Source of the DNA: Micromonospora sp. WMMD882
GTDB taxonomy: Bacteria > Actinomycetota > Actinomycetes > Mycobacteriales > Micromonosporaceae
Length of the DNA stretch: 64,000 bases
Assembly (NCBI RefSeq): GCF_027497255.1
Contig: NZ_CP114903.1
Coordinates: 5,642,001 to 5,706,000 of the forward strand
Reading direction: 5' to 3'
Part shown: in pieces, positions 9,719 through 18,009 of the stretch
Layout of the letters: each line of letters begins with the position of its first letter
Position numbering within the stretch: position 1 is the first letter of the stretch
Translations under genes and position numbers: made by a program
Notes under the pieces: generated by a model
Databases searched by the model: none
The model's input: only the letters and a program-made list of their open reading frames with translations
What the model was told of the DNA's origin: nothing

Positions 9719-9814
9719 GTCGCGTCACCTGGGCCCGGCGCGCCCCGTTGACCTGTTCGGACGCGACGCCAGTCGCGCCAAGCGCCCTGTCCGCTTCGAG
9801 AGCCGGGGTCCGTG

Positions 9815-9920
9815 CCGGCCCAGGTGGCCGGGACCCCGGCCACCGCCGTACCGGCCCAGGTGGCCGGGAACCCGGCCACCGCCTTACCGGCCCAGGTGTC
9901 AGGGCACGGCCACCGCCGTA
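9815..9920. repeat. Three tandem copies of a 36-bp repeat reaching into the galT 3' end
   Basis: Two 36-bp copies (9815-9850 and 9851-9886, starting CCGGCCCAGGTGGCCGGGA) are followed by a third, slightly shorter copy from 9887. That third copy contains the galT stop codon (9899-9901) and its last codons. The gap between icd and galT holds nothing else apart from the icd terminator. Confidence 0.75.
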
Positions 9921-11023
9921 CCGGCGGCGTCGACCGTCCCCGCCGGCCCGGCGGCGGCGCGGAGCAGGGCGGCGGCGCGCTCCGGGGCGACGTCGTTGAT
10001 GAAGACGCCCATCCCCGACTCCGAGCCGGCCAGGTACTTCAGCTTGTCCACCGCCCGCCGGATGCTGAACACCTGAAGGTGCAGGTACCCCAGCTCGCGG
10101 TCGACGCGTACCGGCGCCTGGTGCCAGGCGGCGATGTACGGCATCGGCATGTCGAAGAGCGCGTCGAACCGGCGCAGCACGTCCAGGTAGAGCGGGCCGA
10201 AGGCGTCCCGTTCCGGGCCGGTCAGCGCCGGCAGGTCGAGCACCGGCCGGTGCGGGGCCAGGTGCACCTCGAACGGCCAGCGCGCCGCCGCCGGCACGTA
10301 CGCCGTCCAGTGCTCGTTGGCCGCGACCACCCGCTCCCCGGCGGCCCGCTCAGCGGCCAGCACGTCCGCGTAGAGGTTGCCGCCGGTCCGCTCGGCGTGC
10401 CGGCGGGCGGCGGCCAGCATCGCCCGGGTCCGGGGGGTGACGAACGGGTACCCGTAGACCTGACCGTGCGGGTGGTGCAGCGTGACCCCGATCTCCACGC
10501 CCCGGTTCTCGAAGCAGAACACCTGCTCCACGTCGGGCAGCTCGTACATGGCGGCGGTGCGGTCGGCGAGCGCGTCGAGGACGGTCCGGACCCGGCGTGG
10601 TGGCAGGCTGGCGAACGAGGCGTGGTGGTCGTCGGTGAAACAGACCACCTCGCACCGTCCGGCGCCGGGCCGGATCTCGGTGAACGGGGTGACCGCCGTC
10701 GGCTCGTCGACGATCCGTTGGCTCAGCGCCGGGAAACGGTTCTCGAAGACGGCGACGTCGTAACTGCCCGCCGGGATCTCACTGGGCCGACCCTCCCGGG
10801 AGGGGCAGAGCGGGCACTGGTCGGCGGGCGGGAGGAAGGTCCGGGTCTGCCGGTGTACGGCCACCGTCACCCACTCGTCCAGCAGCGGGTCGTAGCGGAG
10901 CTGGGACGCGGGCGGGGGTGGCGGCAGGTCCCGCCGGTCCGGCTCGTCCCGTACCGCGTCGTCCCGCTCGTCGAAATAGATCAGCTCGCGTCCGTCGGCC
11001 AGGGTGGTGACCGTACGTCTCAT
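9899..11023 (-). CDS. galT: Galactose-1-phosphate uridylyltransferase
   Basis: A 374-residue Leloir-pathway enzyme that exchanges UDP between UDP-glucose and galactose-1-phosphate. Seen: an N-terminal Zn-site segment with CPLCPSREGRPSEIP near residue 95, F-E-N-R-F-P-A-L, FENRGVEIGVTLHHPHGQVYG containing the active-site H-P-H triad near 205 (the catalytic His of HPHGQ), and late WPFEVHLAPHRPV with Zn ligands. The length is normal. The start ATG overlaps the stop of the upstream DeoR-type regulator by 4 nt, so the two are co-translated. The last residues are encoded by a copy of the 36-bp tandem repeat, so the C-terminus may have been altered by repeat expansion. Confidence 0.94.
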   Translation of the reverse strand: MRRTVTTLADGRELIYFDERDDAVRDEPDRRDLPPPPPASQLRYDPLLDEWVTVAVHRQTRTFLPPADQCPLCPSREGRPSEIPAGSYDVAVFENRFPALSQRIVDEPTAVTPFTEIRPGAGRCEVVCFTDDHHASFASLPPRRVRTVLDALADRTAAMYELPDVEQVFCFENRGVEIGVTLHHPHGQVYGYPFVTPRTRAMLAAARRHAERTGGNLYADVLAAERAAGERVVAANEHWTAYVPAAARWPFEVHLAPHRPVLDLPALTGPERDAFGPLYLDVLRRFDALFDMPMPYIAAWHQAPVRVDRELGYLHLQVFSIRRAVDKLKYLAGSESGMGVFINDVAPERAAALLRAAAGPAGTVDAAGTAVAVP

Positions 11024-11844
11024 GTCGCTGTCCCTTCTGTCGCCGTCGCGCCCGTCGCGCGGCCTCCCGCCGACCGCGTCACGACGATCAGCTCCTCCAC
11101 CTGCTCCGCCAGCGTCCGCTGGCCCTCGTCGGGTAGCCGGTCGTCGACCACCACCACGTCGGCGCTGCCCAGCTCACCGATCGAGCAGAGGCCGACCAGC
11201 CCCCACTTGGTGTGGTCGGCGAGCACCACCAGCCGGTCGGCGGCGGCGACCAACGCCCGGTTGGTTTCCGCCTCCATCAGGTTGGGCGTGGTGAACCCGG
11301 CCCGTTCGCTGATCCCGTGCACGCCGAGGAACAGCAGGTCCAGGTGCAGCGAGCCGATGGCGGCCACGGCGAGCGGGCCGACCAGGGCGTCGGACGGGGT
11401 ACGGATCCCGCCGGTCAGGATGACGGTCTGGTCCGACCGGTCGGCGCCGTGGAACACCTCGGCCACCCGCAACGAGTTGGTCACCACGGTCAGCCCCGGC
11501 ACGCCGACCAGCCGGCGGGCCAGCTCGGCGGTGGTGGTGCCGGCGGACAGCGCGACCGCCGAGCCGGGGCGGACCAGCCGGGCGGCGTGGGCGGCGATGG
11601 CCGCCTTCTCGGGGAGCTGCCGGACGGACTTCGCGTCGAAGCCGGGCTCGTCGGCCGACGACGGATCGGTCACCGTCGCTCCGCCGTGCACCTTGGCCAG
11701 TCGGCCCTGGGCGTGCAGGGTGTCCAGGTCACGCCGGATGGTCATGTCGGAGACCCCGAACTCGGCGGCCAGTTCGGTGACCCGTACGCCGCCGGTCGCC
11801 CGGACCCGTTCCAGGATGACCGCCTGTCGCTGCCGCGCCAGCAT
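11020..11844 (-). CDS. DeoR/GlpR-family transcriptional regulator
   Basis: A 274-residue sugar-type repressor. The N-terminal helix-turn-helix (MLARQRQAVILERV, TELAAEFGVSDMTIRRDLDTL) is the classic DeoR signature. The C-terminal DeoRC effector domain includes SAGTTTAELARRL and LTGG near the sugar-phosphate pocket. It overlaps galT by 4 nt and probably controls it in response to a galactose-pathway sugar phosphate (inference). The start chosen is the ATG at 11844 because GGAGG lies 7 nt upstream. The open frame extends 17 codons further without a ribosome site. An AT-richer stretch at 11884-11908 (around AACGTGTTCCAACAAAGACG) is the likely promoter/operator. Confidence 0.9.
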   Translation of the reverse strand: MLARQRQAVILERVRATGGVRVTELAAEFGVSDMTIRRDLDTLHAQGRLAKVHGGATVTDPSSADEPGFDAKSVRQLPEKAAIAAHAARLVRPGSAVALSAGTTTAELARRLVGVPGLTVVTNSLRVAEVFHGADRSDQTVILTGGIRTPSDALVGPLAVAAIGSLHLDLLFLGVHGISERAGFTTPNLMEAETNRALVAAADRLVVLADHTKWGLVGLCSIGELGSADVVVVDDRLPDEGQRTLAEQVEELIVVTRSAGGRATGATATEGTAT

Positions 11845-11939
11845 CGCCGACCTCCGCTCCGCACCACTCCGACGCTCTCGAACGTGTTCCAACAAAGACG
11901 AACACTAGCGCGTACGGCACGCAACCCGGAAGGCACGCC

Positions 11940-12080
11940 TCCGCGCGCGGCTTCCCGCGCGGCTTCCCGCGCGGCTTCGCGGAAACAGGGGTGTCCCGGC
12001 CGGAGCATGCCCCGATTTCAGGCAAACGGCAGGCCCGCCCGCCCGGGCGAGGGGCGGGCGGGGTGAGGGGCGGGCGGGGT
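11940..12080. repeat. Short GC-rich tandem repeats between deoR-type gene and APS kinase gene
   Basis: GCGCGGCTTCCC-like units are repeated three times at about 11943-11980, and GGGGCGGGCGGGGTGAG units twice at about 12050-12085. I see no gene here. The region probably separates the end of the cysC-like gene from the upstream operon promoter. Confidence 0.5.
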
Positions 12081-12129
12081 GAGGCGCGGGACCGAGGGGC
12101 GGGTCCGGAAAGAGAGGAGGGAGAGAGGC

Positions 12130-13659
12130 TCAGGCGGGTTGGAGACGGGGTTCCACCCAGCCGGTCTCGGTCAGCAGGCGCAGCACCTGCTGCACCCCCT
12201 CCTCGATCGACATGGTCGACGTGTCGAGCACCAGGTCGGCGTCGTCCGGCGCCTCGTACGGGTCGTCGATCCCGGTCATCCCGGTGAGCAGCCCGGCCCG
12301 CGCCCGTGCGTACAGGCCCTTGCGGTCGCGCTGTTCGCACACCTCCAGCGGGGTGGCCACGTGCACCAGCACGAACCCGGCGCCGGCCGACTCGGCCATC
12401 TCCCGGGCGGTCGCCCGGGCCTGCGCGTACGGGGCGATCGGGCAGCAGATCGCCAGCCCCCGGTGTCTGGCGATCTCGGCGGCCACCCAGCCGATCCGCC
12501 GTACGTTGAGATCACGGTCGGCGCGGCTGAACGTCAGGCCGGCGGAGAGCTCCCGGCGCACCACGTCCCCGTCGAGCAGGGTGATCGTCCGGTCCCCGGC
12601 CTCCCGGAGCGCGTCGGCCAGCCCGGAGGCGATCGTCGACTTGCCCGACCCGGAGAGCCCGGTCAGGAAGACCACCAGCCCGCGGTGCCGGCGTGGGGGA
12701 CGGGCCCGGGTCAGCTCCTTCGCCACGGCCGGCGGGGTGTGCCACTCGGGCAGCGGGAAGCCCCGGTCCAGGTGGTCGTCGATCTCCTCCTGGCGCAGCG
12801 GCAGCTTGCGGTTGCGCGGCGGGATGTCGTCCCGCCACCGCCACTGCCCGTCCCGGTTGTCGTAGGCCAGCTCCCGGGGGACCACCACCCGCAGCCCCGC
12901 CCCGGAGAGGGTCTCGCTGGTGGAGAGGAGATGGGTCACCCCGTACGCGGCGGAGACCCGGGCCCGCAGCACCGCGTCGCTGATCTCGTCGTGCCGCCGG
13001 GCCAGCGGAACGGTCACCACGGTCACCGGCGGCATCCGGTCCCGGGCGGCGAAGATCGTCCGGACCAGGGCCTCGGGTGGCAGCCCGCCGGTGGCTTCCT
13101 CGCTCACCGGGATCATCACCAGCAGGTGCGCGCCGAGCGTCCGGGAGGTGTGCGCGATCTGGGCGAGCTGCGGCCGGTGCAGCGGCCGGTCGGCGATCAC
13201 CCCGAGCACCCGGCCCGGTGGCAGCAGCGCCCTGACCTCCTCCGGGGTGCGGCGCAGCCGTCGGAACGGGGCGTGCCCGCCGTCTCCGAGCCGGTGCACC
13301 GGGCCGCCCAGCCCGGCGGCGCCGTCCCGGCCCGGCCAGACGTCCTGCACGTCGAGCGCGGCCAGCGGGGCCCCCTCGCCGTCGGTGAGCACCAGCACCC
13401 GCGCCGCCGGGTCGTCCGGGCGCAGCCCCTCGGCCACCGCCGCCGGCACCTGGAGGGTCACCGGCACCGGCCAGGACGTCCCGTCGGCGAGCCGGCCGCG
13501 CCGGCTGAGCGAGGTCAGGTCGGCCCGGGTCATGAAGCCGGTCAACGGCGCGTACGCGCCGCTGAGCAGCAACTCCAGGTCGGCCAGCTCGGCCGGACGT
13601 GGTGTGTGCACCGGCGCGTCCCGGAGCACGTCGTCGGGCAGCACCCAGCCGTTGCTCAT
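12130..13659 (-). CDS. cysC: Adenylyl-sulfate kinase with ATP-sulfurylase-like N-terminal domain
   Basis: A 509-residue two-domain protein. The C-terminal 190 residues are APS kinase, which phosphorylates APS to PAPS: Walker A GLSGSGKST, L-D-G-D-V-V-R-R-E-L-S, FSRADRDLNVRRIG, and the KGLYARARAG lid segment. The N-terminal 310 residues resemble the PUA-like and catalytic domains of ATP sulfurylase (LLLSGAYAPLTGFM near residue 35). The sulfurylase signature that normally reads roughly R-N-P-x-H-R-x-H appears as IADRPLHRPQL: the first His is kept, the second is missing, and the Q-x-R-N part is gone. That domain may not be active. The start is the ATG at 13659 with a GGGGGG ribosome site. The frame extends 9 codons further upstream. 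Confidence 0.9.
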   Translation of the reverse strand: MSNGWVLPDDVLRDAPVHTPRPAELADLELLLSGAYAPLTGFMTRADLTSLSRRGRLADGTSWPVPVTLQVPAAVAEGLRPDDPAARVLVLTDGEGAPLAALDVQDVWPGRDGAAGLGGPVHRLGDGGHAPFRRLRRTPEEVRALLPPGRVLGVIADRPLHRPQLAQIAHTSRTLGAHLLVMIPVSEEATGGLPPEALVRTIFAARDRMPPVTVVTVPLARRHDEISDAVLRARVSAAYGVTHLLSTSETLSGAGLRVVVPRELAYDNRDGQWRWRDDIPPRNRKLPLRQEEIDDHLDRGFPLPEWHTPPAVAKELTRARPPRRHRGLVVFLTGLSGSGKSTIASGLADALREAGDRTITLLDGDVVRRELSAGLTFSRADRDLNVRRIGWVAAEIARHRGLAICCPIAPYAQARATAREMAESAGAGFVLVHVATPLEVCEQRDRKGLYARARAGLLTGMTGIDDPYEAPDDADLVLDTSTMSIEEGVQQVLRLLTETGWVEPRLQPA

Positions 13660-13745
13660 CACACCCCCCACTCGCTGACGGCTCACAGTTTCGCAGCCGA
13701 CCGGCGATCGGTCGAGAGCGCCACCCTACGATCGTGGCCGATTGC

Positions 13746-14339
13746 TCACCCGACGGCGTCCAGCGGGGCCGCGCCGAACGAGACGGAGAACCGCTTGCAC
13801 CAGACGGAGACGCTGGTCAGGTCGGTCAGGTCGACGTCCGGGGGGATCAGGTACGACTGGTCGCCCCGGTTCCCCTTCAACCGGCCCAGCTCCACCCATC
13901 GGCCGTCGTCGAATACGCGCCAGCCGGCCACGCCGGTCTTCACCGGCTGGTCGGTCAACCACACCCGCAGATCCGGTCCGTTCGAGGTGTCCAGGTCGAC
14001 CAGCTCGAGCCGGTGCGTCCCGTCGGGCAGCCGGACGATCCGGGCCGTACCCGAGGTGGCGTGCTCGTGGGTGACGAAGCTTCCCTGCCGTACCAGCGTG
14101 GGGGTGGCCGGGGCGGCGGACGGTGATCCGGCCGGCGACGGTCCGGCCGACGGCGATCCGGCCGGCGGTGGCCCGGCGGGCGGCGGCGTGGTGGTGTCGA
14201 CGGCGGACAGCGGCTCGGCGACCTCGGTGTCGGTGACCAGCTTCCACGGCTGGAACCAGTACAGGCCGAACGCGGCGCCGGCGGCGAGCAGGACGACGGC
14301 GACCCAGGTCACCGGGGAACGCGACAGACGGGCGATCAT
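13746..14339 (-). CDS. Membrane-anchored DM13-domain protein
   Basis: A 197-residue protein: an N-terminal membrane anchor (VTWVAVVLLAAGAAFGLYWF, residues 10-30), a Pro/Ser/Ala/Gly linker made of repeated SPSAGPSPAG-like units (residues 50-80), then a DM13 domain (GSFVTHEHATSGTARIV, LRVWLTD, YLIPPDVDLTDLTSVSVWCKRFSVSFG). The DM13 domain carries a conserved Cys (in SVWCKRF) and is proposed to act in redox chemistry at the cell surface. The protein probably faces outward. The start ATG at 14339 has CAGACT ending 7 nt upstream and no ribosome site, so it may be leaderless. It is divergent from the ABC operon at 14485. Confidence 0.85.
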   Translation of the reverse strand: MIARLSRSPVTWVAVVLLAAGAAFGLYWFQPWKLVTDTEVAEPLSAVDTTTPPPAGPPPAGSPSAGPSPAGSPSAAPATPTLVRQGSFVTHEHATSGTARIVRLPDGTHRLELVDLDTSNGPDLRVWLTDQPVKTGVAGWRVFDDGRWVELGRLKGNRGDQSYLIPPDVDLTDLTSVSVWCKRFSVSFGAAPLDAVG

Positions 14340-14471
14340 GAGTCGAAGTCTGCTCGACCGGTCGCCGCGCCGGCAGGGGTTCCGGCGTTACGAAAGCCTT
14401 ACCGCCCCCTAGTGGCTCGGGCCGGCCGAGATCGGGGGCGTGCCCGATGTCGCGCTGGTGCGTCCGCTTTC

Positions 14472-14477
14472 TAGGCT
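14472..14477 (+). promoter_or_regulatory. -10 element of leaderless promoter for the ABC operon
   Basis: TAGGCT ends 7 nt before the GTG at 14485. No Shine-Dalgarno sequence is present. Confidence 0.55.
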
Positions 14478-14484
14478 GGTCGGC

Positions 14485-15399
14485 GTGACACTGCTCGCGA
14501 CCGAGTCGCTGACCAAGACCTACGGTGGACGGGTCACCGCGTTGGCCGACCTGACCGTCACCGTCGAACCGGGAGTCGTCGGGCTGGTCGGGGCCAACGG
14601 CGCCGGCAAGTCCACTCTCATCAAGATCCTGCTGGGGCTGCTCGCCCCGACCAGCGGCCAGGTCCGGGTGCTCGGCCTCGACCCGACCGACGACCCGGAG
14701 GCGGTCCGCGCCCGGGTCGGCTACATGCCGGAACACGACGCCCTGCCGCCCGACCTCTCCGCCGCCGAGCTGGTCACCCACCTCGGCCGGATCAGTGGAC
14801 TGCCGCGCACCGTCGCCCGGGAACGGGCCTCCGAGGCGCTGCGGCACGTCGGCCTCTACGAGGAACGGTACCGGCCGGTCGGCGGCTACTCCACCGGCAT
14901 GAAACAGCGGGTCAAGCTGGCCCAGGCGTTGGTGCACGACCCCGACCTGCTGCTGCTGGACGAGCCGACCAACGGGCTCGACCCGGCCGGCCGGGACGCC
15001 ATGCTCACGCTGATCCACCGGATCGGCACCGAGTTCGGCATCTCCGTGGTGGTCTGCTCGCACCTGCTCGGCGAGGTCGAGCGGATCTGCGACACCCTGG
15101 TCGCCATCGACGGCGGGCGGCTGCTGCGCGCCGACCGGATCTCCGCGATGACCTCCGCCACCGACCTGCTCGCCGTCGAGGTCAGCGAGGGCACGGAGGA
15201 GCTGGCCGCCCGGCTCGCCGCGCTCCACCTGACGGTCGGGCGGGACGGCCGGATGCTGCTGGTGCCGCTCGCCGACGAGGGCACGTACGACCTGATCCTC
15301 GGCGTCGTCGCCGAGCTGGACCTGCCCCTGCACCGGCTCGACCAGCGCCGGCACCGGGTGGCCGAACTCTTCGCACCGAGGGAGCCGAGCAATGCCTGA
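14485..15399 (+). CDS. ABC transporter ATP-binding protein (ABC-2 type exporter)
   Basis: A 304-residue ATPase: Walker A GANGAGKST near residue 40, Q-loop around YMPEHDALPPDLSAAE, signature YSTGMKQRVKLAQAL, Walker B LLLLDEPTNGLDP, switch H in CSHLLGEVE. It is of the type that pairs with ABC-2 permeases for drug or lipid export. The start is taken as the GTG at 14485, where the conserved domain begins, with a TAGGCT -10 just upstream. The frame is open 15 codons further. First gene of a four-gene operon (ATPase, permease, ATPase, permease). It overlaps the following permease by 8 nt. Confidence 0.9.
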   Translation: MTLLATESLTKTYGGRVTALADLTVTVEPGVVGLVGANGAGKSTLIKILLGLLAPTSGQVRVLGLDPTDDPEAVRARVGYMPEHDALPPDLSAAELVTHLGRISGLPRTVARERASEALRHVGLYEERYRPVGGYSTGMKQRVKLAQALVHDPDLLLLDEPTNGLDPAGRDAMLTLIHRIGTEFGISVVVCSHLLGEVERICDTLVAIDGGRLLRADRISAMTSATDLLAVEVSEGTEELAARLAALHLTVGRDGRMLLVPLADEGTYDLILGVVAELDLPLHRLDQRRHRVAELFAPREPSNA

Positions 15400-16323
15400 C
15401 CCGACCCGCCGCGTGGCGGCGGCCCCCACCGGCCGGGTGGCGGCGGCCCCCACGGGTGTCATCCACGACATCGGCTACCAGCGGTACACCGGGCCGCGAC
15501 TCGGCCGGTGGCACGTCTTCGGCGCGCTCTACAGCCACGGTCTGCGGACCGCCTTCGGGCTCGGCCGCAGCGCCAAGGCCAAGATATTCCCCTGGATGAT
15601 CGTGGCGATCGTGGTCGTGGTCGCCGCCGGGCTGGCCGCGGTACGCACCCAGATCGGCCAGCCCGTGCTGACGTACGCGCAGTTCGCCGACTCGATGAGC
15701 TGGCTGGTGATCTTCTTCGTCGCGGTGGCCGCGCCCGAGCTGGTCTCCCGCGACCTGCGCAGCGGGGTGCTACCGCTGTACTTCTCCCGGCCGCTGCCCC
15801 GCGCCGACTACCCGCTGGCCAAGCTGGCCGCCCTGGTCACCGCGCTCTGGCTGCTGCTCGGCGCCCCGCAACTGGTGATGTTCGTCGGGGCCGCGTTCAC
15901 CACCGGCGACGGCCTGCGCGGCACCTGGGACGAGCTGCTCGACCTGCTCCCCGGACTGCTCTACGCCGGGCTGTGGGCGGTGGTGTTCGCCTCGATCGGG
16001 CTGCTGGTCGCCTCGCTCACCGGCAAGCGGGCGTTCGCCGCCGGTGGGGTCGTCGCGGTGTTCCTGATGACCACCCCGATCGTCGGCACGTTGTCGGTGA
16101 TGCCGTCGCAGACCCTCAACGAGCTCGCCCTGCTCGCCTCCCCGTCCACCATGGTCTCGGCGGCCGGCGGCTGGGCCCTCGGCGACCTGCTCACCGACGG
16201 TGACGGCGACAGTCTGGCCAACCAGATCGGCCGCTTCGGCCCGGTGTACCTGGTCGCCGTCGTCGCCGTGGTCGCCGGCGCGGTGGCGCTGCTGCTCGCC
16301 CGTTACCGGAAGGTGGCCTCCTG

Positions 16324-16324
<1 letters not shown>
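15392..16324 (+). CDS. ABC-2 type transporter permease
   Basis: A 310-residue integral membrane protein. The N-terminus contains two copies of a VAAAPTGR-like unit, then a conserved IHDIGYQRYTGPRLGR segment often seen in this permease family, then about six membrane spans (for example MIVAIVVVVAAGLAAV and LVTALWLLLGAPQLVMFVGAAF) and a final span ending in a short basic tail (ARYRKVAS). It would form the channel partner of the preceding ATPase. The ATG overlaps that gene's end by 8 nt and the stop overlaps the next gene by 1 nt, so translation is coupled. The substrate is unknown. Confidence 0.88.
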
Positions 16325-17235
<911 letters not shown>

Positions 17236-17236
17236 C

Positions 17237-17947
17237 ATGTCCACCGTCACCTGGATCACCGCCCGGGGCCTGTTCGGCCGCCGCCGGTTCCTGATGCTCG
17301 TCCCGCTGCCGGCCCTCCTGGTCGGGTTGGCGGTGCTCTCCCGGGCGCTCGGCGTCGCCCCCGACGCCTGGGGGCCGCCGGTGCTGGTCGGGCTCGGCCT
17401 GGCCGTGGTGCTGCCGGTGGTCGCCCTGATCGTCGGCACCGGCGTGCTCGGCGCGGAGATCGACGACGGCACGGTCGTGCACATCCTGACCAAGCCGCTG
17501 CCCCGCTGGCAGATCCTGCTGCCGAAGCTGGGCGTGGCGGCCGGGGTCAGCGCGGTCACCGTCGCCGTGCCGCTCTACGTCGCGGGCGTGCTGGCCCACT
17601 CGGTACGCCTCGGTCTGGCCCTCGCCCTGGCCTCGGCGATCGGCGCGCTGGCGTACTCGGCGTTGTTCGTGGCGCTCAGCCTGGTCACCCGCCGGCCGGT
17701 GCTGCTCGGCCTGGTCTACGTGCTGGTCTGGGAGGGGCTGCTGGGCAACTTCGTCAGCGGCACCAAGGTGCTCTCCATCCAGCAGTACGTGCTCGCGTTC
17801 GCCGACCGGATCGCCCCGACGTCGCTGCTGACCACCGACGTCTCGCTGACCGTGTCGGTGGTGATGACCGTCCTGGTGACCGTCGGATTCACCGTCCTGG
17901 CCGTCGACCGGCTGCGTTCCTTCTCGGTCGCCGGCGAGACGAGCTGA
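17237..17947 (+). CDS. ABC-2 type transporter permease (second permease of operon)
   Basis: A 236-residue membrane protein with six hydrophobic segments (for example FLMLVPLPALLVGLAVLS, VVLPVVALIVGTGVLGAEI, and a terminal VVMTVLVTVGFTVLAVDRL). The loop EIDDGTVVHILTKPLPRWQILL carries the amphipathic segment common in ABC-2 permeases. It is the last gene of the operon and is followed by the terminator at 17961-18003. With the second ATPase it could form a separate exporter, or all four subunits one complex. Confidence 0.87.
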   Translation: MSTVTWITARGLFGRRRFLMLVPLPALLVGLAVLSRALGVAPDAWGPPVLVGLGLAVVLPVVALIVGTGVLGAEIDDGTVVHILTKPLPRWQILLPKLGVAAGVSAVTVAVPLYVAGVLAHSVRLGLALALASAIGALAYSALFVALSLVTRRPVLLGLVYVLVWEGLLGNFVSGTKVLSIQQYVLAFADRIAPTSLLTTDVSLTVSVVMTVLVTVGFTVLAVDRLRSFSVAGETS

Positions 17948-17960
17948 CCCACGTCGGGTG

Positions 17961-18003
17961 ACGGGCCCGCCCCGACGTCCACGCGGCGTCGGGGCGGGCC
18001 CGT
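17961..18003. terminator. Bidirectional terminator between ABC operon and valS
   Basis: Perfect 17-nt arms ACGGGCCCGCCCCGACG (17961-17977) and its complement (17987-18003) around a 9-nt loop, placed between two convergent stop codons. Confidence 0.75.
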
Positions 18004-18009
18004 CCCTGC

